Shown: positions 11,764 through 23,286, numbered from the stretch's first letter. The stretch is 64,000 bases of DNA from Pestalotiopsis fici W106-1 (GCF_000516985.1 NW_006917097.1:1488001-1552000); one strand, 5' to 3'. A program made the numbers and translations. The notes: generated by a model not told the origin, from the sequence alone.

Positions 11764-13248
11764 CGTAGTCAAGATAATGGGAGTTGCTTTTGCAGAATTC
11801 GTCGTATTATCGAGCCATCTCGGCCGACACAAGGGTCACGTTTCCACCTATCATATATTGCTTTTTTCGTATCAATATGGAAAGTCAAGGAACCATCGAC
11901 ATTAATTATCACGAAAACATGAGTCGATACTTGTTGTTCGATATAGTTTGTCTCTTAATCTCCGTCACGCCGCCATGACACAACGCATACGATCTTGTCT
12001 TTTATTATCCGACATGATCTGTCTAATCATATCTGAGCTTGAAAGCCTTGGTTCTCTTATTTTCTTCTTTATTTTTTATTTTTATTTTTCTTATCCCTTT
12101 CCCTCACTATCTTGACGTTTCATTGGAGGAGCATCATGATCTGATCGACCATGATGCAATACGGTCAAAAGGAATGTTGAGTAGGTAGTAAAGAAAAAGC
12201 GGTTCATTAAAGCTTACATGTAGCATCTAGACTGCCATCGCTATTCCCCAAATTCAACGCAGTTGCCGACAAGGCGGTATAAGAAAATGAAACGTTGCAG
12301 GACCATTGATTTATATGATCTGCTTCTTTTGTAAATACACATTCAAGTTCTAATGACCCACCCTTGTCATTTTCATCTAGCACAGCATGTGCCCCAAGCA
12401 CTCGGGGCATTTCAAATGCACTTCGGCGCCACATGCATGCGCGTCGATCACCCAGAAGCCCTGTGCAACGTCGGATATCGGTGCAGTTCTCTCGGGGCCA
12501 AGACGTAATCACCGTGAAAATAGATCTGGAATGTCATGACATGCATACAAAACCCAGGAATAAATACGCATTTGTCTGTTTATCCCCATGTTCCGGGTTT
12601 ACCCAAAGTGGATCTCAAGGGTGGTAAAATCTGGGGAAACCGGCATTTGTCTTTGATTGCATAAAGCACGTGGACACTTCGCTACCCACTACAAGTCAGG
12701 GTTTAATGTTGCTTGATTGAACAACCCACCGGAAGTACCCCACGTTGGAATCCCATGGCTCTGGCAATGAATTGCCCTGGGCAATGGACCGTAGCAATGT
12801 ATATAGGAAAACTATGGATTCCTTTCATTCGTGGATCTGATTACCGCGAAGGGAGTGCACCCTGGAGGCCAACTAGGCTGGTTAGTAGATAGGTACCTAT
12901 CTTGTGGTGTCCTTGTAGAACAATATTTTCCATGGGCTTTCGTACTAACCTGGCTGGCGCTCCGAACGTTATGCAACGCAACCATTACGTTCTCAAAACC
13001 TTATAATGAATAAGGTTTTGCAAATTTGCTTTACGCTGAGATCCAAATTAATTGAGAGTGCTTAGTGATCTGTGTGCAGGCATGGCCATTCATCTCTTCA
13101 AGCATTTTCACTGACCACCATATCTATATCGTCAGTAACAAGGGGTAAAGGATGATGAATCTATTAATAATACAATCACTCGTCTCTACCAAGTTGAATT
13201 AAAGTCATCGGCCATGCTCCCAATGCCACATCAATTAGATAACCACCA
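11764..13248. other. Intergenic, about 1.5 kb
   Basis: Upstream region of GH28 and 3' flank of the second tannase gene. It has T-rich tracts near 12060-12090 and one cysteine-containing minus-strand ORF listed separately. A palindromic ATAGGTACCTAT element lies near 12890. Confidence 0.5.
12207..12512 (-). CDS. Doubtful small cysteine-containing ORF
   Basis: 101 codons with six cysteines in the C-terminal 90 residues and two N-glycosylation-like sites. I recognise no family and see no signal peptide or convincing upstream exon. It could be the last exon or relic of a small secreted protein, or chance. Only its cysteine content and its position in a block of secreted-enzyme genes argue for it. 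Confidence 0.15.
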   Translation of the reverse strand: MITSWPRENCTDIRRCTGLLGDRRACMWRRSAFEMPRVLGAHAVLDENDKGGSLELECVFTKEADHINQWSCNVSFSYTALSATALNLGNSDGSLDATCKL

Positions 13249-14940
13249 CTACATGCAAGTAAAACCCTCTCCGGCAGTGGCATTCCCAACGCCATCGTAG
13301 ACTTGCTTCTTCGGGTACGGACACAAGGCTCTCTCAAAAGTAGGAGTGCTATCCAAAGAGGTGGCGGCCAAGGTTTCGGGGGCGATTCCGTTCTCTACCC
13401 ATTCACGCATTGCATCAAAGGTTCCGGCTGGGTATGCTCCATTTCCACCAAAGCAATGGTTGACGCCAGGAGCCAAGAATAAACGGTAAAAGTCATGAAC
13501 GTCCGCGTCGACGGCCGTGACTGCATCGTAGTAGTGCGTGCTCCCACGTGTAGGAATGATCGTGTCAGTCTGCTCGCAAGTTAGTATTGGCCCTGCTGCC
13601 ATTCAGCATCAATGGGAAACGTCTTACCGTGCCATGGTAACCAACCAACTTTCCGCCTCGAGCGCGAAACTCGGAAAGGTCCGGGTCCCTAGTCCCAATA
13701 ATGGATTCGTACATTTGCGCAGAGAGGTGGGCGATTCGGTCGAATTCCTCGTGAGAAATATTTATGGTCGAGGCACTAGAGTTCTTGAGGACAAACAGCT
13801 TTGCCCAGTCTTCGGCAATCTCGAATGAGCCGCGAGTACAGGTTCCGTTGGATGCGCAAGTTGTTGGGACAATTGCAATGTCTGTGATTGATCCAGTGAG
13901 GCTTGCTCCTTTGGATGGACCATACCATATGGTCGAGTTGTCCGATCGTTTCGCACCATCCCACTGATGATGTCAGATTCCCATGGTAAGTATCACGAGG
14001 TCGGACATAAACTTACGATTTTCTGGACCAGATCTACCGCTTCTGTAGAAATGACCAAATCAGATCCGAGCGTTGTGCAGTTGATGGTGGTTCCAATCAA
14101 ACTGGCAGGATCAAAATTGCAGCTGTCTGGATCATTGATAACGCCGTCTACAATACCGTCGAGGCCATCACAAGCGTTCAGTGCGGCGTCGGTAATGGCA
14201 TCAAGCTCGCAAGCGGGAGGGTACACTCCCATCTGGTCCATGAGGAAGAGTGGCCATAGATCCTGCATGACAAACTGATTCCAGTTGATTGCCGGAGCAC
14301 TCGCCGCGATACCATCGTAGGCATCAGGATAACGCTGTGCAAGCTGGAGACCTTGACGACCTCCCTGAGAGCACCCGGAAAAGTACGAGTACTTGGGAGC
14401 GGTTTTGTAAAAGCTCGTGGCTAGACTTTTGGCAATGACGGAAGCATCGTTGAGCGAGACCGTGGCGAGATTCTGAAGGAGGTAGAGATTGACATTGCCC
14501 TCGCTGAGCAGGGCCCAGTTGGTAGGATAGACGTCTGATCCCAAGCCAGCGTCGGTTCCCACGGTGGCATAGCCCTCGCCCACGGAAGCCATCATGCCCA
14601 TCAAACCGGCAGTGTGCAGGCCAGCCTGCCATCCAGCACCGCCAATGTGCTGCAGTCGGCCATTCCAGGTATCCGAGGGGAGCCAGACCTGTACGTGGAC
14701 GCTATCATTTTGCCCCGGGTGCGTATAAGTGACTGTAATGTTGCAAAAGTTTACATTGGACACGGTGACTGCTCCATGATTGGTGTATAGCCCTGTGTGA
14801 ATGCTTGTAGAATAATTGGCGACAAACTTTGTTTCCAGTGATAGAAACTCGGCACCAAATAGATCCGGATAAGAAAAGGATGCCGCAGAACAGGCGCAGG
14901 AAGGTATAGTGCTGTTAAAGAGTGACGGTATCATGGTCAT
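13249..14940 (-). CDS. Tannase/feruloyl esterase family protein, second copy
   Basis: Second family member, divergent from the copy at 6563-8235. Three exons (14940-14017, 13963-13628, 13569-13249) join in phase to 526 aa. The CS-D-HC machinery is kept: C190-S191 in SGCSQGGRQG, D422 in the TTDTIIP block that follows HG, and H458-C459 in VNHCFGG. A calcium-loop-like CDGLDGIVDG segment is present. The N-terminus (MTMIPSLFNST...) has no hydrophobic signal sequence although family members are normally secreted. An in-frame stop lies just upstream, so either the start lies in an unrecognised 5' exon or this form is not classically secreted. A TATA-like box sits about 90 bp upstream of the chosen ATG, which favours it. 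Predicted substrates are phenolic esters. Confidence 0.88.
13570..13627 (-). other. Second intron of the second tannase gene
   Basis: 58 bp, donor GTAAGA, acceptor GAGCAG; it separates the His-Gly-Thr turn from the catalytic Asp exon. The first intron is 13964-14016 (53 bp). Confidence 0.8.
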
Positions 14941-15697
14941 ACGTGAGCAAAGAGCGAAGGGAAGCTGGGTTCTTCAAATTGGTTAATTTTCCAATTCTAT
15001 TGTACCGCTTCGGCGCTCCCTATGTTCTTAAATACTTGGTCGCTCAGTCACCTTTGTTGGTAATAGCTCTAGACTATTAGGTCGTGATATTTTGATCGTG
15101 GATAAGTAGATGATTTCGCCCACATCTTGCACAGATCTTGCACAGCCTACCAGCAAGGGCAACATTGATGTGCTGATATTCTCATTCATCTCGCCGATAG
15201 TAGGCTAGGGTAGACTTCATGTAGCGGGTCCTCGAGCAACCAATCAATAGTAGTCAAATACGCGTACCGTCAATCTCGGCTCCGTAGGACAAGCGAAACC
15301 TGTGCATTTGAGAGTGGAGCTTCGTATCAGAGCCCGTTCGATTGGCTAGTATCGTGGAGTGAACAATTTGTTAAGAATTGTTAGGCTGCAATACGAGAAT
15401 ATAATGTATATTTTCGAGTGGAACTAATGGGCCAAGTAGATGAGGATCCGTGTACTGTACTGGCACTTGGACCGGCATGAGCTATGCTACAAAAGTGCGC
15501 TCATGCGTTACGAGTAGTGAATTTGATTGTAGATCTTAAACCTTGATAATAGCAAAATTATCTTTCCTTAAAATTATACCGAAGACCATTCCACGTGTGT
15601 GATATGTCTGTATTTTCACAATGCGTAAAGTACCACTCGGCTAAGCCGGGGGGTCGAGATGTTCTATCAAGCTTGTTCAATCTGAGTACAATTGCCA
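14941..15697. other. Intergenic, about 750 bp
   Basis: Promoter of the second tannase gene and 3' flank of the zinc-cluster gene. Apart from the TATA-like element nothing is recognised. Confidence 0.5.
15027..15034 (-). promoter_or_regulatory. TATA-like box of the second tannase gene
   Basis: TATTTAAG on the minus strand, about 90 bp before the ATG at 14940. Confidence 0.4.
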
Positions 15698-17019
15698 TTA
15701 ATCTTGGTCGAGTATCGTCCGAGGTAGGTCTAGCCATTCATCCCAGTAGGAACCAAGATATCCTAAAATTGGTCTTACTATTTGTCGACCAGCATCACCA
15801 AAAACCCAAAAGTCGCGATCAAAGTATAGTAGGACCGCCCAATGAGCGAGAATAATCAGAGGTATGGGCTGTCGTTGTTCGAGTAACTCGATAAATTCGG
15901 CCGAAATTCGAATGGGCCAGGCTAGTATAATGTGTGTAGGAAAAGGCTCTGGAACCGTACGCCGTACACCAAAGACCCAGTGCAAGACGTCAACCGCCTC
16001 CTGACACGCCTTGAACGACCCTGCGCCGAGCTTGTCGGTCGATGCGTGGACCAGCTTTGATAGCTTGCTGCATTCATTGTCAGTGTCTCCGAGTTGTTGA
16101 CGATACAGCTGATCACCAGCTTCGATGGCGTCCATGATGCGACTGATTCCAGAATGACGTAAAATGTGCCAGCTCTGGCCGGTGACTGCGCTCACGCCGC
16201 GGTGTAATTTTAGGTAATGGATTGTCTTGTCGAGTATACGATTCGAGTCCGTACAAGAAGCTACGGCGTCAAAAAGAGTATGCAGGCCGGTAAGTGATGA
16301 GAATATGAACAAGGCCATGCAGTTCTCCTCGCGCACATTGTGCTTTGTTGCATTGAACAGGGCCAGAGCACACGTCTGCAATTCTGCTGCTTGCTGTAGA
16401 TAATCTGCCTTGCTCGCGTCGTCGGATTGCTGTGTGCTCAGATGAAGCGCAGAGAATGCGAGCAACGCATGCATGAGGAACTGTTCCGCCACGGCAGTCT
16501 TGAACACGGCGTCAAACAAGAACTTGGCGGCATCGTCACCCGCCCATGACATCAAATTCGACGACTTCGTGCCATAGCTTTCGAGATGATGAAGCAGGAC
16601 GAGGTGGCGCACGTCAAAGCAAGGCTGTGGCCGAGGCACTTGGCCTGGAATCTGCTGGCCAGCATCAGTGTCCACAACGTTGATCGCAGGCGTGGGCGCC
16701 TCGTGCGAGAGAGCCGCTGGAGAGGCCGCCGAGCATGAGGACGCAGGTGGTGTCGTGAGAGGCAGAGCTGCAGTGGCTCGCGACGATGGGAGACGCGCAG
16801 GATACAAGCTCAGGAATGAACACTGCCGATCTGTTGCGCTGCAATTTCCGCATGTTGGGCGTCTCTCGTCGCATTTAACATGTCGTTGCTTGCATTCTTC
16901 ACAACCGTAGGTGTGGTGAGCATTGACGACACGGTAGACTGGGTGACTGCAGGTTGCGAACCTCGACATCCATTTCTAGATTTCCTGTGCGTCTGGCGCA
17001 ACCGAGTAGCGTTCGTCAT
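15698..17019 (-). CDS. Zn(II)2Cys6 transcription factor
   Basis: Fungal binuclear zinc-cluster regulator, a nuclear DNA-binding protein. A short first exon (17019-16962) encodes the basic start of the finger, and the second exon (16896-15698) the rest, joined by a 65-bp intron. Splicing completes the motif C18-x2-C21-x6-C28-x6-C35-x2-C38-x6-C45 with the usual KCDE-RP core. Unspliced, the second exon alone would give a defective finger. The product is 418 aa from the ATG at 17019; an in-frame ATG at 17145 would add 42 residues. The remainder has the helical character of the fungal C-terminal regulatory domain (blocks such as FDVRHLVLLHHLE and EQFLMHALLAFSALHL). It lies beside the esterase/pectinase genes and may regulate them (inference). 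Confidence 0.85.
16897..16961 (-). other. Intron splitting the zinc cluster
   Basis: 65 bp, donor GTTCGC (not the usual GTAAGT type), acceptor GTGAAG, with a CTCAC branch-like site. Its removal is supported by the perfect Zn2Cys6 spacing it restores. Confidence 0.7.
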
Positions 17020-18096
17020 GATGCGAGGAGAAGCTGCATTACCGGCAGCAGTATGACAGCCAATGGTTGTTGGGAGATGGGTGATGAGTGAAGAGAAGAA
17101 AGATGAGCGGCGCCGACTCCACATCATCAAGATGGGAGCCGCCAATTTTGGTCAATCAGTAGGCCTGCGCTAGGGGTAGCTCAGCGGCATAACAGTGGCT
17201 CGAGTGGCTACTACAGCTGCTTAGGCGTGGGCCATGCACTAAATTCTGGTACTTTGCACCTACTAGGTAGAAAAGAACAACACAGCACAGTGCTTCAGGC
17301 AAGTTTCAATTGACTGATAACGCATAACTTTCATTCATATCTTGCTATCCTATTTTTCGGATCAAACGTCGAAGTAATGGCATCTTTTGGTAACCTCAGC
17401 GGTGTAATGATATTGCTGGTGCCTGTGTCTAACATTTGAGGTGAGCTAATCTCGGGCTAGGTATTCTGGATGCATCTTTTCATTTCTCAAGCTGTGGTTT
17501 GGCTTCAGTACCAGGCAAAACGCTTTTGCGGAGAAAGGTGAACACGGATCGATAAGACCATTGATCAAGCCAAAGAGAAACCAGGAATCAGTACAGCTGG
17601 AAAAGACAGAAAGGCATGAAAGCAACGGTTGGCATTCGAGAGATGCCCGATTGAAATGTCTGCTTCGAAATGGCATGTGAACCGCCATAATTGAAATAGG
17701 GGCCAACTGGACATTTCTGAGCACCATGGTATTCAAGCTAGAATTACAACTACCTGGGTATGTAGGTACTATGTATGTGATCTGGGTGCGCAAAGTACCG
17801 AGCATCATAGGGCCGCCTTTGAGGCTATGCAGATCCGAACAGACAGGGAACCCAGCTCAAACCCGAAACTAAGAAAAAGGGAAAAAAAGCTGGTTCCCAA
17901 TCAGCACCCCAAGTATACGGAATACCCGGTCGTATCGCAAGCAGTGCCGGCCTATCACAGCCAATCAGCGCTCACTGAATACGGAAGATTATGGCCGCCT
18001 AGGTGGATACTAGCTAGGTACTATCTAGTGGAACTGGTCGTTGCACTGCTTCTGGTTTATTGAAAGGTTTTGTGAAAAGGCCGAGCCCTTTGCTCC
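17020..18096. other. Divergent intergenic, about 1.1 kb
   Basis: Separates the zinc-cluster gene (minus) from the RTA1 gene (plus) and should hold both promoters. GTAGGTAC/CTAGGTAC motifs recur near 17757 and 18013. No gene recognised. Confidence 0.5.
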
Positions 18097-18104
18097 TATA
18101 TATG
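18097..18104 (+). promoter_or_regulatory. TATA-like box of the RTA1-family gene
   Basis: TATATATG about 140 bp before the ATG at 18241, followed by a C/T-rich tract (18196-18220) of the kind seen near fungal transcription starts. Confidence 0.4.
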
Positions 18105-18240
18105 ATCATGACTGATAATTGTCTTTTATGGTTGTGGGTCTGCATTCTATTTTCATTCGCATACTATATTGCTGTCAATAAAATTGAATAGTAAATTCTC
18201 TCTCTCTTTCTCTCTTTTTCACTTGTCAATATCTGCAGTC

Positions 18241-19264
18241 ATGTCCACCATCTGCAACCCGGATTGGCGAAATGCCACCTACAGCTTCTATCGGTACGAA
18301 CCATCCGTAGCAGCAGCAGTCATCTTCTGCTTGCTATTTCTCGCCTCATCACTTCTCCATTTCTGGCAAATGTATCGCACAAAGTCTTGGTTCCTGGGCG
18401 CCCTGGTCGGTGGTTGTTTTAGTAAGTTGCAGACACAGCCCGAAATTTCATCAGAGTGCAACTGCTAATCTGAATCGTTTTGCAGCTGAATTCATCGGCT
18501 ACGCTGCCCGGACTGCTTCTGCGCGACAAGAACCCGGCTGCTGGAAAATGATGCCGTACATTATCCAGAGCGTCTTCATTCTCCTCAGCCCGGCATTGTT
18601 CTCGGCTTCAATCTACGTTATCCTGGGCCGCATTGTCAAGTTGACCGACGGAGATGCCCATGTCCTCATCAAGAATCGCTACATTACAAAGACGTTTGTG
18701 ACGGGTGATTTGATCTGCCTCTTCATGCAATGTGCTGGTACGTGTGACCCGGAATCAGATTGCACTTGATTTGCCTGCTAATTGGTTGTATTAGCTGGCG
18801 GCTTGATGGGAGGCTCTCGGGCGCTACCCGCCTTGTACAAGATTGGCAATGGTGTAGTCATTGCCAGTCTGATCCTCCAACTCATATGGTTTGCCTTTTT
18901 TGTCGTCGTTGCTTTTGCTTTCCATCGACGAATGGTCATGGTGCCCACGGCTGCAGCACAACGGCCCGACGTCCGGTGGCAGAGCTATCTCTATACTCTG
19001 TACATTGTCAGTTTCTTTGTCATGGTACGCTCACTCTTTCGGGCGATTGAGTTCATCGAGGGCAGTACTGGTTATCTGCAAAAGTCAGAGGCTCTCTTTT
19101 ATGTGTTTGACTCTCTTCTCATGTTTCTTGCGGTTATATATCTCCATTGGAAACATCCTAGTGAGATGGGAGCTCTGCTTCGAGGCGAAGAGCCTTGCAC
19201 GAATGGTCTAAAGCTTATCAGCATCAAGTCCATGAGTAAAGGACAGGAGTATTCCAGTTGTTAA
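18241..19264 (+). CDS. RTA1-like seven-transmembrane protein
   Basis: Member of the fungal RTA1/lipid-translocating exporter family, multi-pass membrane proteins linked to resistance to toxic lipophilic compounds and sphingoid base handling. Three exons (18241-18421, 18486-18737, 18795-19264) join in phase to 300 aa, the normal size. About seven hydrophobic segments are visible, starting with AAAVIFCLLFLASSLLHFW (about residues 23-41). Family-like blocks include TEFIGYAARTAS and the FRAIEFIEG segment before the sixth or seventh helix. An upstream in-frame ATG at 18169 exists, but 18241 gives the usual short N-terminus with an N-glycosylation site (NAT). It converges with the HET gene, leaving 317 bp. 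Confidence 0.9.
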
Positions 19265-19581
19265 TTTAAAGGCGGTGTCTTTGATGTGGGTAAGAACCCG
19301 AGGACTTGCTTGGTCTTGCAAAGGTGGAGCCTGAGACGGATCGAAGGAGATCTACCGCTAATATACTTGGAGCACTGTGCAAATCAAAAGTTTCATGGCT
19401 ACAAATCGTGTTCTCATGCTATATTTGTGAGCAACTGGAGCCAATGACCATGATCCTTTCAATATTCAACCCACACATCCCTTCCAGATGGCTGTTGCTA
19501 ATTGCCGTGATATCGATCTATGTACTGAAGTGGATCGGAAAGTATGATGTTAGCTGTTCTCGTCCTACGGATAATCATAAG
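19265..19581. other. Convergent 3' spacer, 317 bp
   Basis: Lies between the 3' ends of the RTA1 gene and the HET gene. It should hold both polyadenylation regions; no other feature is seen. Confidence 0.5.
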
Positions 19582-22539
19582 CTAAAAAAGCTTAACAAAC
19601 ATGTCTTCAGGACACGCCGCCCCAAAGGCACAGTAATTGATTTTCCCCGCTCCTATCCTCCGCGAAATTCCATTTCTCGTCATCAATAGCAGTACCTCGT
19701 AGACGTCAAACACGCCAACACCATTGAACCTGCCGTGGTCCCAATGTGGATCGCCATCCTCATTTCGAGGCCTTGAATATGGCTCCGCCTCCTCGCGCGG
19801 TACTATGACCGTACTAGGACCTCGATTCCACTCCTCGTCAAAGATAAAGTCCTGGATAATGCGTGGCTCTATATTCCAATAGGAGTCCCACCCTCCCGGT
19901 GGTGGCGGGACATGCGGGAGGCTTCCACGAGTGATGGCAGCTAAATGATACTCGTAGCCATCGTCCACAGCCGGGAGATCTTCGTCATTCAGAATCAGAA
20001 AGCCCGCACGATACCCCTGGTGATACACAATACGCTGCCATGCAGGGCGATAGTTGGCTGAGCGAGACTCATCATTGATGCCGAGCTGCATGAACTGATC
20101 TTCAAGCTTCATTTTGGAAGCGGTCTTCTCCATGTCGCATGGGACAATTGGGACAACGTGAGCATGAAACAGAAGAACATCATTCATGTCAGGAAGGTCG
20201 GCAATGTCCTGTCCCGGAAGAGCGACTGGATAGGTGAAGCGAACTCCCGGATAGGCATCATGGCAGTAGATGTGGCGGTTGTACACTTCGTCGTGCTTCA
20301 CCACCCATCCGTCCTTGTCTTTGCCATTGACGAAGCGCAGGTCATAAATATTGAGCTCTCTCAGAAGTAGCCTGGCATTGTCGAGTTTCTCCTGGTAGTC
20401 TCGAATTTCCTCCTCTGTTCTTTCTTCTTCTTTGAACCTCTCCATGAACCAGGCTGGCGTCTCCCTAACAAACCATCGTATTACTGATACGGAGTCCCAC
20501 AGGATAGAGTTCTTCCAACCCCTCCCATGGTAGGAAACAGAACCCCGCCAGCCTGCCCACGACCAGCTCGGGAAAATCACCCTGTTGTCTCGGACTCGGC
20601 GCTCCAGAGGTTCTCTAGCATGCCAAAGCAGGGCTTGTTCAAACGCAAAGGACGGCAAACCGGACCAGAACTTGGTATTGATTCCCCGCCGGACAAGATG
20701 CTCCACACCAGCAAATGCATTTACAGCGTCGGATTCGAAACTCAGTTTCCGCTTTGTATAATCATCCACCGCATTTCGGTACAGATCCCATGGTGTCGAG
20801 TCATCAGTGTCAGTAAGCGAACCCATGAAGCCACGGGGTGAATCCACAATTATGTCAAACACTGGGGCAATCTTTCTTTGCTCCTTCACAGGCATTTTGT
20901 AGTATGCTTGCATATCAATGTCCTCGGAAAACATGATGCTGGAGCCGGCATCTCGTGTCGTGAATCCCTTGTTGGGAAATCGTCCCAGCGACGAGTGTGA
21001 CCAGAGCAGAGACATGATGTCGGACTTTGCCTGGTTCTCAATCGCCGAATGTTGAAATGCAGGATCCGGTGTCGGGACAGTCTCCTCGAGCATCACGGCA
21101 CAATGGATGCATTTGAAGACCATTTGCGAGCGGGTAAAGTGGACAGACCTTGCAGAAAGTGCCTGCTCTTGAAAGGTCCAAGCCCGCGAGTTCCATGCCG
21201 AGCCCTCGATGTCTAGGATTGGTTGGCGCGGATCGTGAAGTCCTACAGCCAACGTCATGCCCTGGAACTTTGCCACATCCTGGGCAACGGAACGATCTGC
21301 AGTGCCTATACCGGGCAACCCCTCGTGCGGGTTTGCATGCGCAGAAGCGATGATGGTCAAGGTGGCGCTGCTATAAATTGGACCCATTTTTGGTATTATT
21401 TTCCCCTTGTCCTCGGGGTCATCTTGGAGGATACATAGAGCATCAACCCACAGATACCGCAGACCTGCTTCTTTGACAACTTTGATGGCGTCCTGAATTG
21501 TCGGAGGTAGAGAAACTTCTCGCAGTCCATTCAGGGCTTCCAGGCCGTCTCTTGTGGTGGTGGTGTATTGCACCTGACTCCCGTCTCCCCAGACATAAGA
21601 CAAGCAGGCGTACCGAAATGGAGCGTCAACCTCACGGACACGAAACTCGTCCGTGTCGATAACCCGCAGAGACACCATGTGAGACTCGAGACTATTCTCG
21701 GTGGAATGATGGGTCTCCTCACAGATATGGAGCCACTGCCTGAGCCGGCCCATGTCGGCTTGATCTTGCTGCACAATTCTTCCTGCCAAAGGCTGCTGGG
21801 AATCTTGTTCGATTCGTTGTATCACGAACCTATCGACTATCATTCCTTCCACCTCGACCTCAATCTCCAGTCTCAGACAGTATTTCGGCCCCTCATCAAT
21901 CACGTTGATGAAGAATTGACCGTCTTTAATGCCATCTTCCTCATTTGGGTCCACTTTCCCCCCCTCGATGATCTTGCGCCGCAGTAGTCCGCAGAAAGCA
22001 CAGGTGTTTCCCTCGCCCTGCATGATTTTCCAGAGGCCGTGAAGATTGATTCGTGTAGGCATTGATGGCACACTATTACCCGGAAGTTCACGCTGCGTAA
22101 ACATTGCCTCAAAGTTGAGATGTCGACACATTTCGCAGAGGTACCCAGGATCATCCTCCGGGAGAACTTCTGGATCGGTGATGAACCACTCGTCGTCCAG
22201 CCGGCCTTTGTCGCTGAGCGGTGTCCATTCCTTGACAAAGGAATAGTGCTTGTACTGTCCAAATCGATCGCGCTGCTCTTGAGTAGCCTTGGCGACGATG
22301 CGCTCCTCGCTCTCGCCGTCATTAGGGCGGATGGTCAGACGCTCAAGATCTCTTCCCGAAAGTACATTCTTGTCGTATTTCCTCTCCTTGCGAGCCTTTC
22401 CCAGCGCTTTGGTGGCTTTAGCACCGCGCCGTTGGTATAGGTCAGTCAAGTCACTGCGGGAGGCAGCTGCCGCAGTGGTTGTTAGCTGTTCCGAGGTGTC
22501 ATCTTCTGGCGAGTCTGAAGCTGTCGTAGCGTCGGACAT
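19582..22539 (-). CDS. HET-domain (heterokaryon incompatibility) protein
   Basis: Intronless 985-aa protein with a HET domain, a TIR-related effector domain that triggers cell death on non-self fusion in several ascomycetes. The N-terminus is Ser/Thr-rich then charged. A paired-cysteine stretch (YLCEMC... about 135-140 and CAFC... about 185) is of the kind that often precedes HET domains. The HET core spans about residues 308-460: FRYACLSYVWG, LRYLWVDALCILQDD and YSSATLTIIASA. The WTFQEQALSAR motif follows, and the typical C-terminal FPSWSWAGWRGSV block lies near 665. No partner domain such as NACHT or WD40 is fused. Whether it is an active incompatibility gene cannot be judged from one allele. 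Confidence 0.93.
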   Translation of the reverse strand: MSDATTASDSPEDDTSEQLTTTAAAASRSDLTDLYQRRGAKATKALGKARKERKYDKNVLSGRDLERLTIRPNDGESEERIVAKATQEQRDRFGQYKHYSFVKEWTPLSDKGRLDDEWFITDPEVLPEDDPGYLCEMCRHLNFEAMFTQRELPGNSVPSMPTRINLHGLWKIMQGEGNTCAFCGLLRRKIIEGGKVDPNEEDGIKDGQFFINVIDEGPKYCLRLEIEVEVEGMIVDRFVIQRIEQDSQQPLAGRIVQQDQADMGRLRQWLHICEETHHSTENSLESHMVSLRVIDTDEFRVREVDAPFRYACLSYVWGDGSQVQYTTTTRDGLEALNGLREVSLPPTIQDAIKVVKEAGLRYLWVDALCILQDDPEDKGKIIPKMGPIYSSATLTIIASAHANPHEGLPGIGTADRSVAQDVAKFQGMTLAVGLHDPRQPILDIEGSAWNSRAWTFQEQALSARSVHFTRSQMVFKCIHCAVMLEETVPTPDPAFQHSAIENQAKSDIMSLLWSHSSLGRFPNKGFTTRDAGSSIMFSEDIDMQAYYKMPVKEQRKIAPVFDIIVDSPRGFMGSLTDTDDSTPWDLYRNAVDDYTKRKLSFESDAVNAFAGVEHLVRRGINTKFWSGLPSFAFEQALLWHAREPLERRVRDNRVIFPSWSWAGWRGSVSYHGRGWKNSILWDSVSVIRWFVRETPAWFMERFKEEERTEEEIRDYQEKLDNARLLLRELNIYDLRFVNGKDKDGWVVKHDEVYNRHIYCHDAYPGVRFTYPVALPGQDIADLPDMNDVLLFHAHVVPIVPCDMEKTASKMKLEDQFMQLGINDESRSANYRPAWQRIVYHQGYRAGFLILNDEDLPAVDDGYEYHLAAITRGSLPHVPPPPGGWDSYWNIEPRIIQDFIFDEEWNRGPSTVIVPREEAEPYSRPRNEDGDPHWDHGRFNGVGVFDVYEVLLLMTRNGISRRIGAGKINYCAFGAACPEDMFVKLF

Positions 22540-23286
22540 GTTGGTCTCTAATTTGTTTCCTGCTATTCACTTGGTGGTTGTTTTCTGGACACGTTGTTCA
22601 CAGGCATCATTCGAAATTGACTAATTGGTATCGTATTTTTCAGCTGCACAAACTGACCGCCATGTCTGAAGTGCCGGCAAATAAGCGAAATCCTGCGGGC
22701 TTCGTATGTCGTCGCATTTGCACAGCCCGTGGCCCGTGCTCCCTAGGTCTGTCACGGTGATGACAGAACATTATATACTGCTGGCTGCCGCCTGTTCCAG
22801 GCGCATGTTGGACTGGTTATATTGGTAGTTGTTGCTGATTGCCTAAATAAGGGTTTCGACTAATCTCCTGAGCTTTTGAAATCAACAAACATGGTTCCAG
22901 GCGCATGAAATCGGCCAAGTTCATGAAAGAATCCGGTATGTGTGAAACGCCCTGGACGCTACAGGACCCCCATTGAATCTTCCCTACAGGGAGTGTTGAA
23001 AGGGTAAGATAAGCCCCAATTCTGAAAGAAGCTGTCTCAAAGCTGTGCTGCTCACTTGGCAGTCTGCGCAATTGAATTGAGACTCATATCAGTTGTTATT
23101 TGCTGCATCTAGCGCCAAAGCCTTCGTGTTTTCGAGTTCGTTAAAGATCTTTCCTATCCTCTCAACAGTTTATGGTGGTTGAGACTAAGCTAAGGCTAGG
23201 TACGAACAATGTAGCACCTACCACTATTTCCAGCAGCGGTGTTAGCGCGTCAGTGCTCCGTAGCTGTACAATCACCCGCTGCACTA
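22540..23286. other. Intergenic, about 750 bp
   Basis: Promoter of the HET gene and 3' flank of the amidase gene. No convincing ORF; a CTAGGTAC motif lies near 23196. Confidence 0.5.

Noticed and set aside
17171..17225. Stretch resembling a tRNA A-box (TAGCTCAGCGGC)
   Set aside because: No matching B-box (GGTTCGA-type) at the right distance and no cloverleaf could be formed by eye.
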